A DNA stretch of 64,000 nucleotides from Agaricus subrufescens (GCA_029945375.1 CM057061.1:620001-684000); one strand, 5' to 3'. Positions 28,484-39,244 are shown, counted from the stretch's first letter. The notes: generated from the sequence alone by a model not told the origin. Program-made: numbers and translations.

Positions 28484-29831
28484 ATGACTGACAGTAACTC
28501 AGTGAGGTGGTTTTCTTGAGCAATTTTTTGACGTTTATTCACAAATCGAATTTTAGGGAAATTATCAATTGCCTTACAGGAACAATGAGTACAAAGTTGG
28601 TAAATTACATGGTCAAGCGGCCTGTTTCACTGATCGATGTGCATGCGGCAGCGTCTGAATGCCCAACACATGATGTGGATCGCCCTTCTTGGAGGACTGT
28701 TTCCTCCCGAGCTCACTCCAATAGTTGAGTGTAAGATGGCTTCGAGTGAACCTACGGTGATGGATGTTGGATGTGGCACCGGGATATGGCATGTGTACAT
28801 ACTAACGTCAAGTTATATTACTAACTTCTAAGTATGACATAGGTCGTTGGAAATGGCCACTCGTTTTCCTCAAGCTAGTGTTCTTGGCGTAGATATTGTT
28901 GTGCCTTCTATTCCAGGGTAAGTGACCACAGAAAAATCAACAGAACCCGGTAGCGAGTCACTATCCCGCAGCTCTACGCCCTCTAATCTCAGGTAAGTTT
29001 CATCCCGATATGATTGGTTTTCGTGTAGTTGATTGATCCGTGCTTGCTAGCCTTGAACAGCTCGACTTAAACGAAGGAATACCCGATGAGTATACGGGTC
29101 GATTCGATATTGTACATTGTCGAATGGTTCTTCCACATGTGAGCATTCGTCTTACATTCATCCATCGGGCTACAGATTTCTCTCTCAGCTGGAGGACCCT
29201 CCAAAAATCACCAATAAATTAGTAAGATGCCTCAAACCCGGTATCAGTTTCTATCAAGTCTTTCTGCGGCAGCACTGGGCATATGAGTCAGGTGGTCTTA
29301 TAATAGTTCCAGGCGCCACCATAAAAAGTTGGGATAAAGATTTCCAGCCAGTGACCCCATTCATCTACAACCCTGAGATAGACGTCTCGGAGAACATTGC
29401 AAATGCACGCAAGTTATCCGCGCTCGAGGGATATTTAACATTCTTTAGCCAGCTAATACTAAGGCCCAAATACCGCCCAGAAAATGTTTTGTTGAAGGAC
29501 ACTGGTGCAGTTGAAAACCTACAGTTCCAAGAATTTGTAAGCCCAGTAGGATGGGCTGGTAAGGACGTTCCTCGCGGTGAAGAGATCGGAGCCCTGGTAT
29601 GCCAGATATTGAAGGTGACAGATGTGTGAATACACTTTGCAATCATCTCTTATTGACGATGGTTAGAACCTATACGAAACGCTTTCTGAAAAATTGATTG
29701 CGCAAGGCGTCCCCTTGGCTGTGGTTGATGCAATGAAAGAGAGGGCAGTTGCAGAGTTGGAAGAGAAAAGATGCATACTATGGAATTGTACCAGTGCCAT
29801 AGCGCCCGAGCACCCACCATCCGAAACATGA
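28484..29831 (+). CDS. class I SAM-dependent methyltransferase, array copy B
   Basis: Nine predicted exons and an uninterrupted frame of about 305 residues. Exon 1 is MTDSNS and exon 2 GNYQLPYRNNEYK. Exon 3 runs RLNAQHMMWIALLGG to MDVGCGTGIW, and exon 4 is SLEMATRFPQASVLGVDIVV. Later blocks are LDLNEGIPDEYTGRFDIVHC, LVRCLKPGG, TPFIYNPEIDVSENIANAR and FVSPVGWAGKDVPRGEE, ending in CTSAIAPEHPPSET. The intron in the motif I Trp codon needs a GC donor at 28789. In the C-terminal half it is closer to C, E and F than to A or G (VPG, SENIANARKLSALEGY). Substrate unknown. Confidence 0.8.
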
Positions 29832-30559
29832 TATTATTGGGCTTCGACAGCCAATTTCAAGCAAACCCAATGATAGCAGAAGAAGGCAGCCGTATGGCGT
29901 ATAGTTGTGTCGATGCTATCGTACTCGAGCAATGTAATGTTCTTTAGCTTTAACAGCTGATCTCAATTAAGCCCGATTATGAACTTAAATCTTTGATAGT
30001 CTCTTGGGATTCAAAGCCCCATGCCCAACGTTCACCTTATGAGTGACCGACTATGCTGAGCACCACTGCATAACAGTCTGCGAGGGCACTTCAGTCAGGA
30101 TTGATGACTGGAGTCACTTCGAGGGCTTCCATCCGAGCCGTGTCTGGTGTGAAATTCAAGTTGATGCCCAGTCTCAATGTTGTCACGACTTGGAGGTATG
30201 ATAAGTACCACCCTGTCACTTTTTTTTTGGTGAAGCTTTGATGATTTCGGACATTTAACAACGGGGCCCCGAAGGGGTCAGGATCCTTGATTGGCTATAA
30301 CTGCGATTTATTCGCTGGGTATAAGAAACAAAGAGGAGGGAAGTGTGAACTCGGGCTACTCCTTGGGGAAATGCTTATGCACTGATGTGTGGGACTCCGC
30401 TATTCCGTGAGCGAAGTACCACCCTGTCACGGCTTTGCCGCCACAATGAGTGTAGTACATCACCTACTTTAAGAAGAATCTCTTCGAAAGTTCCCACTGA
30501 TTTAAGCATGTCTGGTGCCATTCCTTGCTACCACGAGCTCTGGCCACTTCTTGTTCGAG
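29832..30559. repeat. spacer B-C with vestigial exon 9 and an insertion
   Basis: Around 29870-29950 lies a decayed second copy of the last methyltransferase exon (in frame: MIAEEGSRMAYSCVDAIVLE). It is followed by sequence matching the 3' flanks of the other copies and the phrase ACAGTCTGCGAGGG, which recurs at 32168 and (with changes) 34702. A SINE-like insertion lies at 30220-30413. Confidence 0.6.
30203..30430 (-). mobile_element. SINE-like insertion with 17-bp target-site duplication
   Basis: AAGTACCACCCTGTCAC is present exactly at 30203-30219 and 30414-30430. Between them are 194 bp beginning with nine T, i.e. an A tail if read on the - strand. The paralogous spacer E-F (34815-34845) reads through this point without the insert. 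On the - strand an A-box-like TAGCGGAGTC (30393-30402) and a weak B-box-like GTTCACACT (30342-30350) lie about 50 nt apart, as in tRNA-derived SINEs. No terminal inverted repeats. Confidence 0.6.
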
Positions 30560-31916
30560 ATGAGTGATAACAACCCGGTGAGGTGACTTCGCTAAGTAAA
30601 ATCCTCTATTTTGTTAACAGATTTAATTTTAGGGAAACTATCAAATGCCATACAGGAACGACGAGTATAAAGTTGGTGAACTACCTAATCCTGAGAAAGC
30701 CTGTTTCATTGCTCAGTTTACATGTGGCAGCGTCTGAATGTCCAGCACATGATGTGGACCGCTCTTTTCGGGGGTCTATTTCCTGCCGAGCTCACTCCGA
30801 TAGTTGAACGCAGGATGGCTTCGAAGGAGCCTATGATAATGGATGTTGGGTGTGGCACTGGAATATGGCATGTGTACATACCAACCGGGTGATCTATAGT
30901 CACTAATTCCCGAGCGCGACATAGGCCATTGGAAATGGCCACTCGTTTTCCTCAAGCTAGTATTCTCGGTTTGGATATAGTTGTGCCATCTATTCCCGGG
31001 TAAGTAGCCGTGCAATGGTCTACATGACATAGGGGCAGTGAAACTCTTCCCTGCAGATCCACACCTTCTAATCTCAGGTGAATTCCGTCTTGGTACGAAC
31101 AGCATACATGTACTCGATTGATCTGTGATTGTTAGCTTTAAACAACTCGACTTGAACGAAGGTTTGCCCGATGAGTATACGGGTCGATTTGATGTTGTGC
31201 ATTGTCGAGTGGTTCTTGTACATGTGAGCATTCCTTCTGTGCTCGTCAATCTGACCACATGTCTCTCGTAGTTGAAGGACCCCCTGAAAATGGTGAATGA
31301 TCTAGTAAGATGCCTCAAACCTGGTACAGTTTTCTGTTAAGTCTTTCCGCGGCAGCATGACTGAGTAGATGAGCCAGGTGGTCTTATAATAGTTCCGGGG
31401 GTCATTGTAAAATGTTGGGATGAGGATATCCAGCCGGTGACTCCATTCATTTACAATCCTGAGATTGACGTCTCAGAGAACATTGCAAATGTACGCAAGT
31501 TATCCGCGCTCGAGGGATATTTTACTTTCTTTAGCCAGCTTATAAAAAAGCCCGAATCCCGTCCAGAAAATGTTTTGTTAAAGGAAACTGGTGCAGTTGA
31601 AAATATACGGTTCCAAGAATTTGTGAGTCCGGTTGGATGGGCTGGTAAAAACGTTCCCCGCGGTGAAGAGATCGGAGTCCTTTTACGCCAGATATTGAAG
31701 GTGATAGATGTTTGAATATACCTTGCAATTGTCTTTACTGACAATGATCAGGCTTCGTATGAGACTCTTTCGGAAAAATTGATTGCGCAAGGCATCCCCT
31801 TGGCTATTGTTGATGCAATGAAAGAGAGGGCAGTTGCAGAGTTGGAAGAAAAAAGATGCATACTATGGAATTGTACCAGTGCCATAGCGCCCGAGCACTC
31901 ACCATCCGAAATGTGA
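30560..31916 (+). CDS. class I SAM-dependent methyltransferase, array copy C
   Basis: Nine predicted exons, open frame, about 306 residues. Exon 1 is MSDNNP and exon 2 GNYQMPYRNDEYK. RLNVQHMMWTALFGGLFPAE and MASKEPMIMDVGCGTGIW (motif I) follow, then PLEMATRFPQASILGLDIVV, LDLNEGLPDEYTGRFDVVHC, LVRCLKPGG, TPFIYNPEIDVSENIANVR and FVSPVGWAGKNVPRGEE, with the end CTSAIAPEHSPSEM. GC donor at 30868 inside motif I. F is its nearest relative in the 5' half (MSDNNP, MASKEPMIMDV, EGLPDEYTGRFD). Substrate unknown. Confidence 0.8.
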
Positions 31917-32188
31917 TCTGATTGGGCTTCGACAGCCAAATTCGGACAAACTCAATGATAGCAAAAGAAGGCAGGCGTATGGCGTGTAGTTGTGTCAGTG
32001 CTATCGCACTCGAGCAATGTAACGTTCTTTAGCTTTAACAACTGATCTCAATTGAATCCCTGATTATGAACCTGAATCCGATTTGGTAGTCTCTTGGGAT
32101 TCAAAGCCACGTGCCCAACATTTGCCTTATGAGTGGCCGGCTATGCTGAACAGTGGGCGCCACTGCATAACAGTCTGCGAGGGTACTT
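31917..32188. repeat. 3' flank of copy C with vestigial exon 9
   Basis: Nearly the same as the sequence after copy B, including the decayed exon-9 copy near 31955-32025 and ACAGTCTGCGAGGG. The similarity stops at 32188, where copy D sequence begins abruptly: a recombination junction. Confidence 0.6.
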
Positions 32189-32724
32189 GTGATCATTTAC
32201 GAGTCCTTTACGGATGTTATCGATGAAAATACGAACCCAGTTACTCCATTTTCTTACAACCCTCAAATTGGTGTCGCAGAGAATACTGTGAATGCACGCG
32301 ACTTATCGGCACTCGGAGGATGTTTAGCCTTCTTCGACAGGCTTAGAAGAGGCTCCAAACATCGACCAGCAAATGATATTCTGAAGGACACTTGGGCAGG
32401 GGAAAACATACGATATCAAGAACTTTTGATTCCGATTGGATGGGCTGGCAAAGGTATTCCTCGCAGTGAAGAGCTCGGAACTGTCCTACATTCCAACCTG
32501 GCGGTGAGATATACTTGAATATACTCTGTAGTTGTTCCTTACTCACGAATGTTCAGATTTTGTATGAGACATATTATGGAATGTTAGTTGCGCAAGGCGT
32601 TCCTTCGACCGCGGTGGATCCGATGAAAAAGGGGGTGGTCACAGAATTTGAAGAAAGAAGATGTATTATGTGGAGTTATGTGGAGTTCTGTCGGTGCTAC
32701 AGCACCCGAGTAATCAGAATTTGA
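32189..32724 (+). pseudogene. 5'-truncated methyltransferase fragment, array copy D
   Basis: Only the equivalent of exon 8 (from IIYESFTDVIDENTNPVTPF) and exon 9 is present, with the intron between them intact. Motif I and the whole first half are missing. Sequence is closest to copy A (SYNPQIGVAENTVNARDLSALGGCLAFFDR against FYNPQVGVAENTVNACDL). In exon 9 a short tandem duplication (TGGAGTTATG TGGAGTTCTG) shifts the frame and changes the last residues. It cannot bind SAM as drawn and is most likely a dead remnant of the A-equivalent gene in a duplicated cassette. Confidence 0.8.
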
Positions 32725-33121
32725 AATGTAACATTCCTTTTGACTTTCTCAAATAAATTCAATGATAATTCTTTGATAGTTTTGGGATCCAAAAGTACCG
32801 TACCCAGTATTTACCGTATGTCTGACATACGGGGACCGGTTACACTGAACATTCAATATTGCATTACTGCCTGCTAGAGTGCTTCAACCAGCATCAATGC
32901 TTGGAGCGAACTTCTCCCAGAATTCAGGTTTGGTGTGGAATTGATATCCAGTCTCATTACTATCACGAGGTACGCTGAAAAGGGTACTGCACCACAATGG
33001 ATGACCACATCACCTTGATAAAGAAGTTCTAGGAGAACCTCTTGAAATTTTTCTATCGACTTAGCCGTGTCCTCAAAAGCTACTCCTTACCACCACGAAC
33101 TCAGACCATTGCCTAGTCGAA
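32725..33121. repeat. spacer D-E, paralogous to spacer A-B
   Basis: Shares blocks with 28109-28483 (TTGCATTACTGCCTGC, the pre-ATG GCCTAGTCGAAATGACTGAC). This links D-E and A-B as duplicated units. No separate gene. Confidence 0.6.
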
Positions 33122-34467
33122 ATGACTGACAGTAACTCGGTGAGGTGATTTTCTTGACCAAATTTGTTTTGTGTTTGTTCACAGAACATTTTAGGGAGGT
33201 TATCAACTCCCTTATAGGAACGATGAGTACGATGTTGGTGAAGTACATGGTCAAGCAGTCTGTTCCACTGATAAATATACATATGGCAGCGTCTGAATGC
33301 CCAGCACATGATGTGGACCGCCCTTTTTGGAGATTTGTTTCCTCCTGAACTCACTCCGATAGTTGAGCGTAAGATGGCTTCGAGTGAACCTACGGTAATG
33401 GATGTCGGATGCGGCACCGGGATTTGGCATGTGCTCATATTGGCGCTAATCTACAGTTACTAACTCCCAAGTGCAACGTAGGTCATTGGAAATGGCCACT
33501 CGTTTCCCCCAAGCTAGTGTTCTCGGTTTAGATATAGTTGTGCCCACTATTCCAGGGTAGGTGGCTGCAGAAAACTCTACAGGACCCAGTAGCGAATCAC
33601 TTTCCCACAGCTCTACGCCCTCTAATCTTAGGTGAGACTCATCCCGATATGAATGAGATTCGTGTAGTTGATTGATCCGTGATCGTTAGCCTCAAACAAC
33701 TCGACTTGAACGAAGGAATACCCGATGAGTATACAGGTCGATTCGATATTGTGCATTGTCGAATGGTTCTTCTACACGTGAGCACTTCCCAGTGTCCATT
33801 TTCGGTCTGCTTATGTCTCGCAGTTGGAGGACCCTCCCGAATCTGCGAAGGCTCTAACAAGATGTCTCAAACCAGGTACAAGTTTGCGTTAAATATCTTC
33901 TGCAGCACTACTGAATAAATGAGCCAGGCGGTCTTATGATAGTCCCAGGAATCACTTTGAAAGGTTGGGATGAAGATATCCAGCCGGTGATTCCATTCAT
34001 CTACGATCCTGAGGCCGACGTCTCAGAGAACATTACGAATGCGCGCAAGTTATCCTCGCTCGACGGATATTTGACATTCCTTGACAAGCTTATAAAAAAG
34101 CCCAAATATCGTCCAGAAAATGTTCTGTTAAAGGACACTGGTGCAGTTGAAATCCTGCAGTCTCAAGAATTTGTGAGCCCGGTTGGATGGGCTGGCAAAG
34201 ACATTCCCCGTGGTGAAGAGATCGGCGCCCTTGTATGCCCGATATTGAAGGTGACAGATGTGTGAATACACTTTGCAATTGTTTCTTACTGACGATGATT
34301 AGACCCTGTATGAGACGCTTTCTGAAAGATTGATTGCGCAAGGCGTTCCTTCGGCCGTGGTGGATGCAATGAAAGAGAGGGCAGTTGCAGAGTTGGAAGA
34401 AAAAAGATGCGTATTGTGGCATTGTACCAGTGCCACAGCGCCCGAGCACTCGTCATCCGAAACGTGA
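33122..34467 (+). CDS. class I SAM-dependent methyltransferase, array copy E
   Basis: Nine predicted exons and an open frame of about 305 residues. Exon 1 is MTDSNS as in B, and exon 2 GGYQLPYRNDEYD. RLNAQHMMWTALFGDLFPPE, MDVGCGTGIW, SLEMATRFPQASVLGLDIVV, LDLNEGIPDEYTGRFDIVHC, TRCLKPGG, DPEADVSENITNARKLSSLD and FVSPVGWAGKDIPRGEE follow, ending CTSATAPEHSSSET. GC donor at 33427. Exon 7 has diverged (PPESAKALTRCLKPG, where the others have NDLVRCLKPG). Clear sister of B. Substrate unknown. Confidence 0.8.
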
Positions 34468-34967
34468 TGCTATTAAGCCTCGATGGTCAATTTCAAGTAA
34501 ATCCGATGATGACAGAATTTGGAGAAAGAAAGTGTATGGCATGTAGTTGTGTCACTGCTATCGCACCCGGGCAATCACCGTCTAAGTTGTAGCGTTCTTT
34601 AGCCTTAACAACTGGTCTCAAATAAAATCCGGTGACCGTAAGTCTTTGATAGTTTTGGGATTCAATTGGTAACAAGGTATGCCGATTACCACTGTATAAC
34701 TGTCTGCGAGGGTACTTCAGTTGGTGTTGATGACTGGAGTCGTATCGAGGGCTCCATCGGAATTTGTATTCGGCGCGAAGTTGATCCCTAGCCTCAGCAA
34801 TGCTGTCACGAGGTATGATAAGTATGACCCTGCGTCGCCACAATGAGTGTAGTGCATCACCTAGTTGAAAAAAATTCTAGAAGAACCCCTTCGAAAATTC
34901 CCACCAATTTAAACATGTTCTGGTGCCACTCCTCGCTACCGCGAACTTTGGCCACCTCTTGTTCGAA
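34468..34967. repeat. spacer E-F with vestigial exon 9
   Basis: 34506-34593 encodes a second last-exon remnant (MMTEFGERKCMACSCVTAIA...), more like that of copy A than that of E. Beyond it the spacer resembles B-C but lacks the SINE-like insert. Confidence 0.65.
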
Positions 34968-36312
34968 ATGAGTGACAACAACCCGGTGAGGTGGCTTTGT
35001 TGAGTAAAATCCTCCATTTTGTTCACGAATTTAATTTCAGGGAAATTATCAAATGCCATATAGGAGTGACGAGTATAAGGTTGGTGAACTACTTGACCAG
35101 GAAGCCTCTTTCATTGCTCAACCTACTTGTGCCGTTAGCGTCTGAATGTCCAGCACATGATGTGGACCGCTCTTCTCGGAGGGCTATTTCCTGCAAAACT
35201 TACTCCCATAGTTGAACGTAGGATGGCTTCGAAGGAGCCTATGATAATGGATGTTGGGTGTGGCACTGGAATATGGCATGTGGACATACCAACGCTGATC
35301 TATACTCACTTACTCCTGAGCGTGACATAGGCCACTGGAAATGGCCGCTCGTTATCCTCAAGCTAGTGTTCTCGGTTTAGATATAGTTGTGCCATCTATT
35401 CCCGGGTAAGTAGCTGCGCAATGCTCTACATGACATGATGGTTAAACTATTTCATGCAGTTCCACGCCCTCTAATCTCAGGTGAATTCCATCTTGATATA
35501 AATAGCATGCAAACACTCAATTGATCCGCGATTGTTAGCTTTAAACAACTCGACTTGAACGAAGGTTTGCCCGATGAATATACGGGTCGATTCGACATTG
35601 TGCATTGTCGGGTGGTTCTTGTACACGTGAGCCTGAGCATTCCTCTTTTGTTCGTCCATCTGTTCACATCTCTCTCTCAGTTAGAGGACCCTCCGAAAAT
35701 GATGAAAGATCTAGTAAGATGCCTCAAACCCGGTACAACTTTCCGTCAAGCATCTTCTGTAACACTGCTGAATAAATCATGAGCCAGGCGGTCTGATAAT
35801 AGTTCCAGGGGCCACTATAAAAGGTTGGGATGAGGATATCCAGCCGGTGACTCCATTCATTTACGATCCTGAGAGTGACGTCTCCGAGAACGTTGCAAAT
35901 GCACGCAAGTTGTCTGCGCTTGCAGGATATTTGGCTTTTCTCGAGCAGCTTTTAAGAAAGCCCAAATTCCTGCCAGCAAATGTATTGTTGAAGGAAACTG
36001 GTGCAGTGGAAAACATACAGTTTCAAGAATTTGTGAGTCCAGTAGGATGGGCTGGTAACGACATTCCCCGTGGTGAAGAGATCGGAACCCTTCTACGCCA
36101 GATACTGAAGGTGACAGATGTTTGAACATACCTTGAGATTATTTCTTACTGACGATGATGGTTAGACTTTGTTTGAGACGCTTTCCGAAAAATTGATTGC
36201 GATGGCTGTTCCGTTGGCTGTAGTGCATGCAATGAAAGAGAGGGCGTTTGCAGAATTTGAAGAAAGAAGATGTCTATTGTGGGATTGTACCAGTGCTACA
36301 GTATCTGGGTAA
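34968..36312 (+). CDS. class I SAM-dependent methyltransferase, array copy F
   Basis: Nine predicted exons, open frame, about 300 residues. Exon 1 is MSDNNP as in C, and exon 2 GNYQMPYRSDEYK. RLNVQHMMWTALLGGLFPAK, MDVGCGTGIW, PLEMAARYPQASVLGLDIVV, LDLNEGLPDEYTGRFDIVHC, LVRCLKPGG, DPESDVSENVANARKLSALA and FVSPVGWAGNDIPRGEE follow. GC donor at 35276. A CAA-to-TAA-like change ends it at TVSG, about six residues before the usual stop. Exon 9 has IAMAVPLAVVHA where the others have IAQGVP. Sister of C by its 5' half. Confidence 0.78.
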
Positions 36313-37058
36313 TCACAATTACTAAATCATAATGTTCCTCGATTTTGACATCTGGCCGTGTATGAACCCGATGATCAATCCCTTATGATGTTGGTATTTG
36401 TCATACTCAACTGCATTCACCATCTGTCTTACATAGACGAACCAACTATGCCAGTGCCACAGTAATACATACGGCCAGGAGGCATCAGCCAGCATCAATA
36501 CCTTAAATCATGTGGCCGAACCTTACTAGAACTTGAGTGTCGGGAAAGATATTGTCGCCTGTCAGTAGGCGGGCAACGCTAGTCTGCCAAGTGGTAACCG
36601 TTACATTATTGGAGACACGACAGAGTATCTTGACGATATTCGGCCACCGACACCGGTGTTGAGTGGCTTCGACAATCCATACCACATGTAAACTTTCATT
36701 TCCTTAAACAGAATTCCTCCTATCTCTATTTTTGGTTTTTACTTTTCATTATATATATTCCAGAAATAATTAGACACAGGGATTATCTATCCTATGTTAT
36801 GTACTGAGACTGTATATTGCGGTAGTTGTCAACTTGTTCGTGTCAAGCGGTGCCTGCAAGCAATCTGGCGTCAAGAAGCCTCTGATAGACAGCAGTTGAC
36901 ATCAATCATTTCGTGTGTCACTCCCACAACGAATATATCACCCAATCGACTTCCTGTGAAATTTTTCGTGGGGGTCTCTTGAAAGGCTTTTATAACCGAT
37001 TTCGTCGTACTCTAACCTTCCGCTTACCACGATCTCTGAACGTTTCCACCAAGTCGAG
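36313..37058. repeat. spacer F-G; its right part matches the upstream flank of copy A
   Basis: The left part resembles the 3' flank of A. The right part (about 36900-37058) resembles 26600-26756. No gene supported in the 750 bp, though short frames exist near 36503-36685 (-) and 36794-36982 (+). Confidence 0.5.
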
Positions 37059-38402
37059 ATGGGTGATAACAACAAGGTGAATCCGCTTTTAGCAGGCATA
37101 TTTACTGTGTATTTACACCTTTAATTTCAGGCAACCTATAAATTACCCTACAAGGATGATGAGTATAAAGTTAGTGGAGTGCACGATTAGGTGGTCTTTT
37201 TCGGTGCTCAAGTGACATATATACGATAGCGCCTAAATGCCCAGCACATGATGTGGACCACCCTTTTTGGAGGATTGTTTCCCACTGAACTCGATCCGGT
37301 AGTAGAGCACAGGATGGCCCTAAGTGGGCCCATGGTGATGGATGTTGGATGTGGTACCGGGATATGGTAGGTGCACATGCCGGCGCTATTTATAGCTACC
37401 AACTTGGGCGTGACATATATAGGTCGTTTGAAATGGCCACTCGTTTTCCTCAAGCTGGTTTTCTCGGCATAGATATAGTTTTGCCTCCTGTTCCGAGGTA
37501 AGTAGCTGCAGAAAACTCTACAGAACCTAATGTTCGCTTTTTTCCACAGCTCCGTGCCTTCTAATCTCAGGTGAACAGCTTTGAGGTATCGATAAAGAAT
37601 GTACCTCATTGATTTGTGATTGATAGACTCAGACAACTTGATTTGAACGAAGGCATACCCGATGAATATACAGGTAAATTTGATGTTGTGCATTGTCGAA
37701 CGGTTGCTGTGCATGTGAGCGTCCCTCCTTTTTCATCCGTCTGTCTACCACGTGCTTTTCATAGCTGGAAAATCCCCAAAAACTAGTGAATGAATTAGTG
37801 AGATGCCTTAAGCCCGGTACAAGTTCATTTCAAAACTTTCCTGCAGTATTACTGAGTAGATGAGCTAGGTGGGCTTATAATGATCATTGAGCCCGTTGTG
37901 GAAGTTCTTGACGAGTATAGAGAGCCGGTAACTCCGTTCATTTACAATCCTGATATTGAAGTCTCGAAGAATATTATAAACGCACGCAAATTATCGGGGC
38001 TCGGTGGATATTTCGCTTTCCTTAAGAGGCTCATAATCAGTCCAAAGTATCGACTACCAGACACTATGTTGAAAGGCACCGGCGCCGTGGAAAAAATTCT
38101 TTTTCCAGAATTTTTGATTCCGTTTGGATGGGCCGGCAACGGCGTTCCCCGCGGTGAAGAGGTCAGGGCCCTTCAACGTTCACTACTAAAAGTGAGAAAT
38201 TTCGGAGATACTTTATAGTTACTCCTTGCTAACAGACGTTCAGAAAGTGTCCGAGACAACTTCCGAACTGTTGATTGCGAATGGCGTTCCCCAAGCTGTG
38301 GTAGATGCGTTGAAGGAGAGGGCAATGGCAGAATTGGATGAAAGAAGATGTGTAGTGAGTAATTGTGCTAGTGCCATGGCACCCGAGCGGCTGCCAATAT
38401 AA
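37059..38402 (+). CDS. class I SAM-dependent methyltransferase, array copy G
   Basis: Nine predicted exons, open frame, about 304 residues. It is the most divergent full copy. Exon 1 is MGDNNK, exon 2 ATYKLPYKDDEYK. RLNAQHMMWTTLFGGLFPTE, MVMDVGCGTGIW, SFEMATRFPQAGFLGIDIVL, LDLNEGIPDEYTGKFDVVHC, LVRCLKPGG, IIEPVVEVLDEYREPVTPFI and FLIPFGWAGNGVPRGEE follow. Unlike the others, the motif I intron starts with a standard GT (37367). The upstream flank and residues such as AGFLGIDIVLPPVPR group it with A. It closes the array. Confidence 0.8.
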
Positions 38403-39244
38403 ATTATTACTTTGCTTTCACTCGTGTTCCTCGTCAATTCGACCTTGGCTATTGGTTTTGTTGTCATACCGAATACTTGGCATCGCGAACGTGCTTCAGC
38501 GAGCATTAGTCCTTGAGTGGACTTTACCTGAATTCGGGTGACCGGATAGGATAGGTGCCTGGCCTTACTTGCGAGAGGTTAAACACAGATAGAATCTACC
38601 CTATTAAACAAGCAGGCATTTAATTTTTGAGCTGCTTTTGGGTCATTGACTGGTCCAATTTCAGGTTCGTTGGGTAGGTAAAGCAAAGCGAGATGTTTGC
38701 TTATGTGCCAGGCCTTGCCAGTGCATAAAGTGACTACCGCCATATTCGTGACACGGGTCTTCCAATTTTGGTTTCGCTAATATGCTTGAGATTAACACCA
38801 TCCTCTAAATTTTGCATATCGAGCAAGCTGAGTACAGTTCCCGATGAATTCAAAGACCGTCGTATCAAGTTGTCAAAATCATTAAGAGCAGTCAAAGGCC
38901 GGCCACAAAGTATACGCTCTCGATACCAGGAGTATCAGGCTTGAGCGGAATAGCATAAGGGGGACACTCCTCCGATAAGTTATGTAGGGTAAGTGAGAAA
39001 TAAACCTTGTGCCGAGGATGCGAAGTGCGCACGACGGGAACTTGGTCCATGTAGACTTGAACACAGGTAGAAATTGGCCATGCGATACGTTGAATAGCAT
39101 AAGAGGTGCTGAATCTCGACCTTCCTCACTCAGGCTGTTCAGACTGATGATCAGTGAGAATGAGATCTCTACGGGCTGAGTAGGGTAAATATATTATGGT
39201 TTGAACGTCCGCATAAGTATCGTCTTGGGGTACTCGTGACTAAC
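38403..39244. other. gap between the methyltransferase array and PET117
   Basis: About 840 bp. Only a motif-less 72-codon frame on - (38882-39100). The array similarity ends soon after the stop of copy G. No supported gene. Confidence 0.45.

Noticed and set aside
30220..30413. DNA transposon (MITE) in the B-C spacer
   Set aside because: No terminal inverted repeats, and the target duplication of 17 bp is too long for common MITEs; a SINE-like origin fits better.
26757..38402. Methyltransferase copies as pseudogenes because ORFs are short and frames jump
   Set aside because: The jumps coincide with introns at the same place in every copy; only D lacks essential parts.
26757..38402. A secondary-metabolite gene cluster
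   Set aside because: No backbone enzyme, oxidase, transporter or pathway regulator within or beside the array; neighbours are ribosomal and mitochondrial genes.
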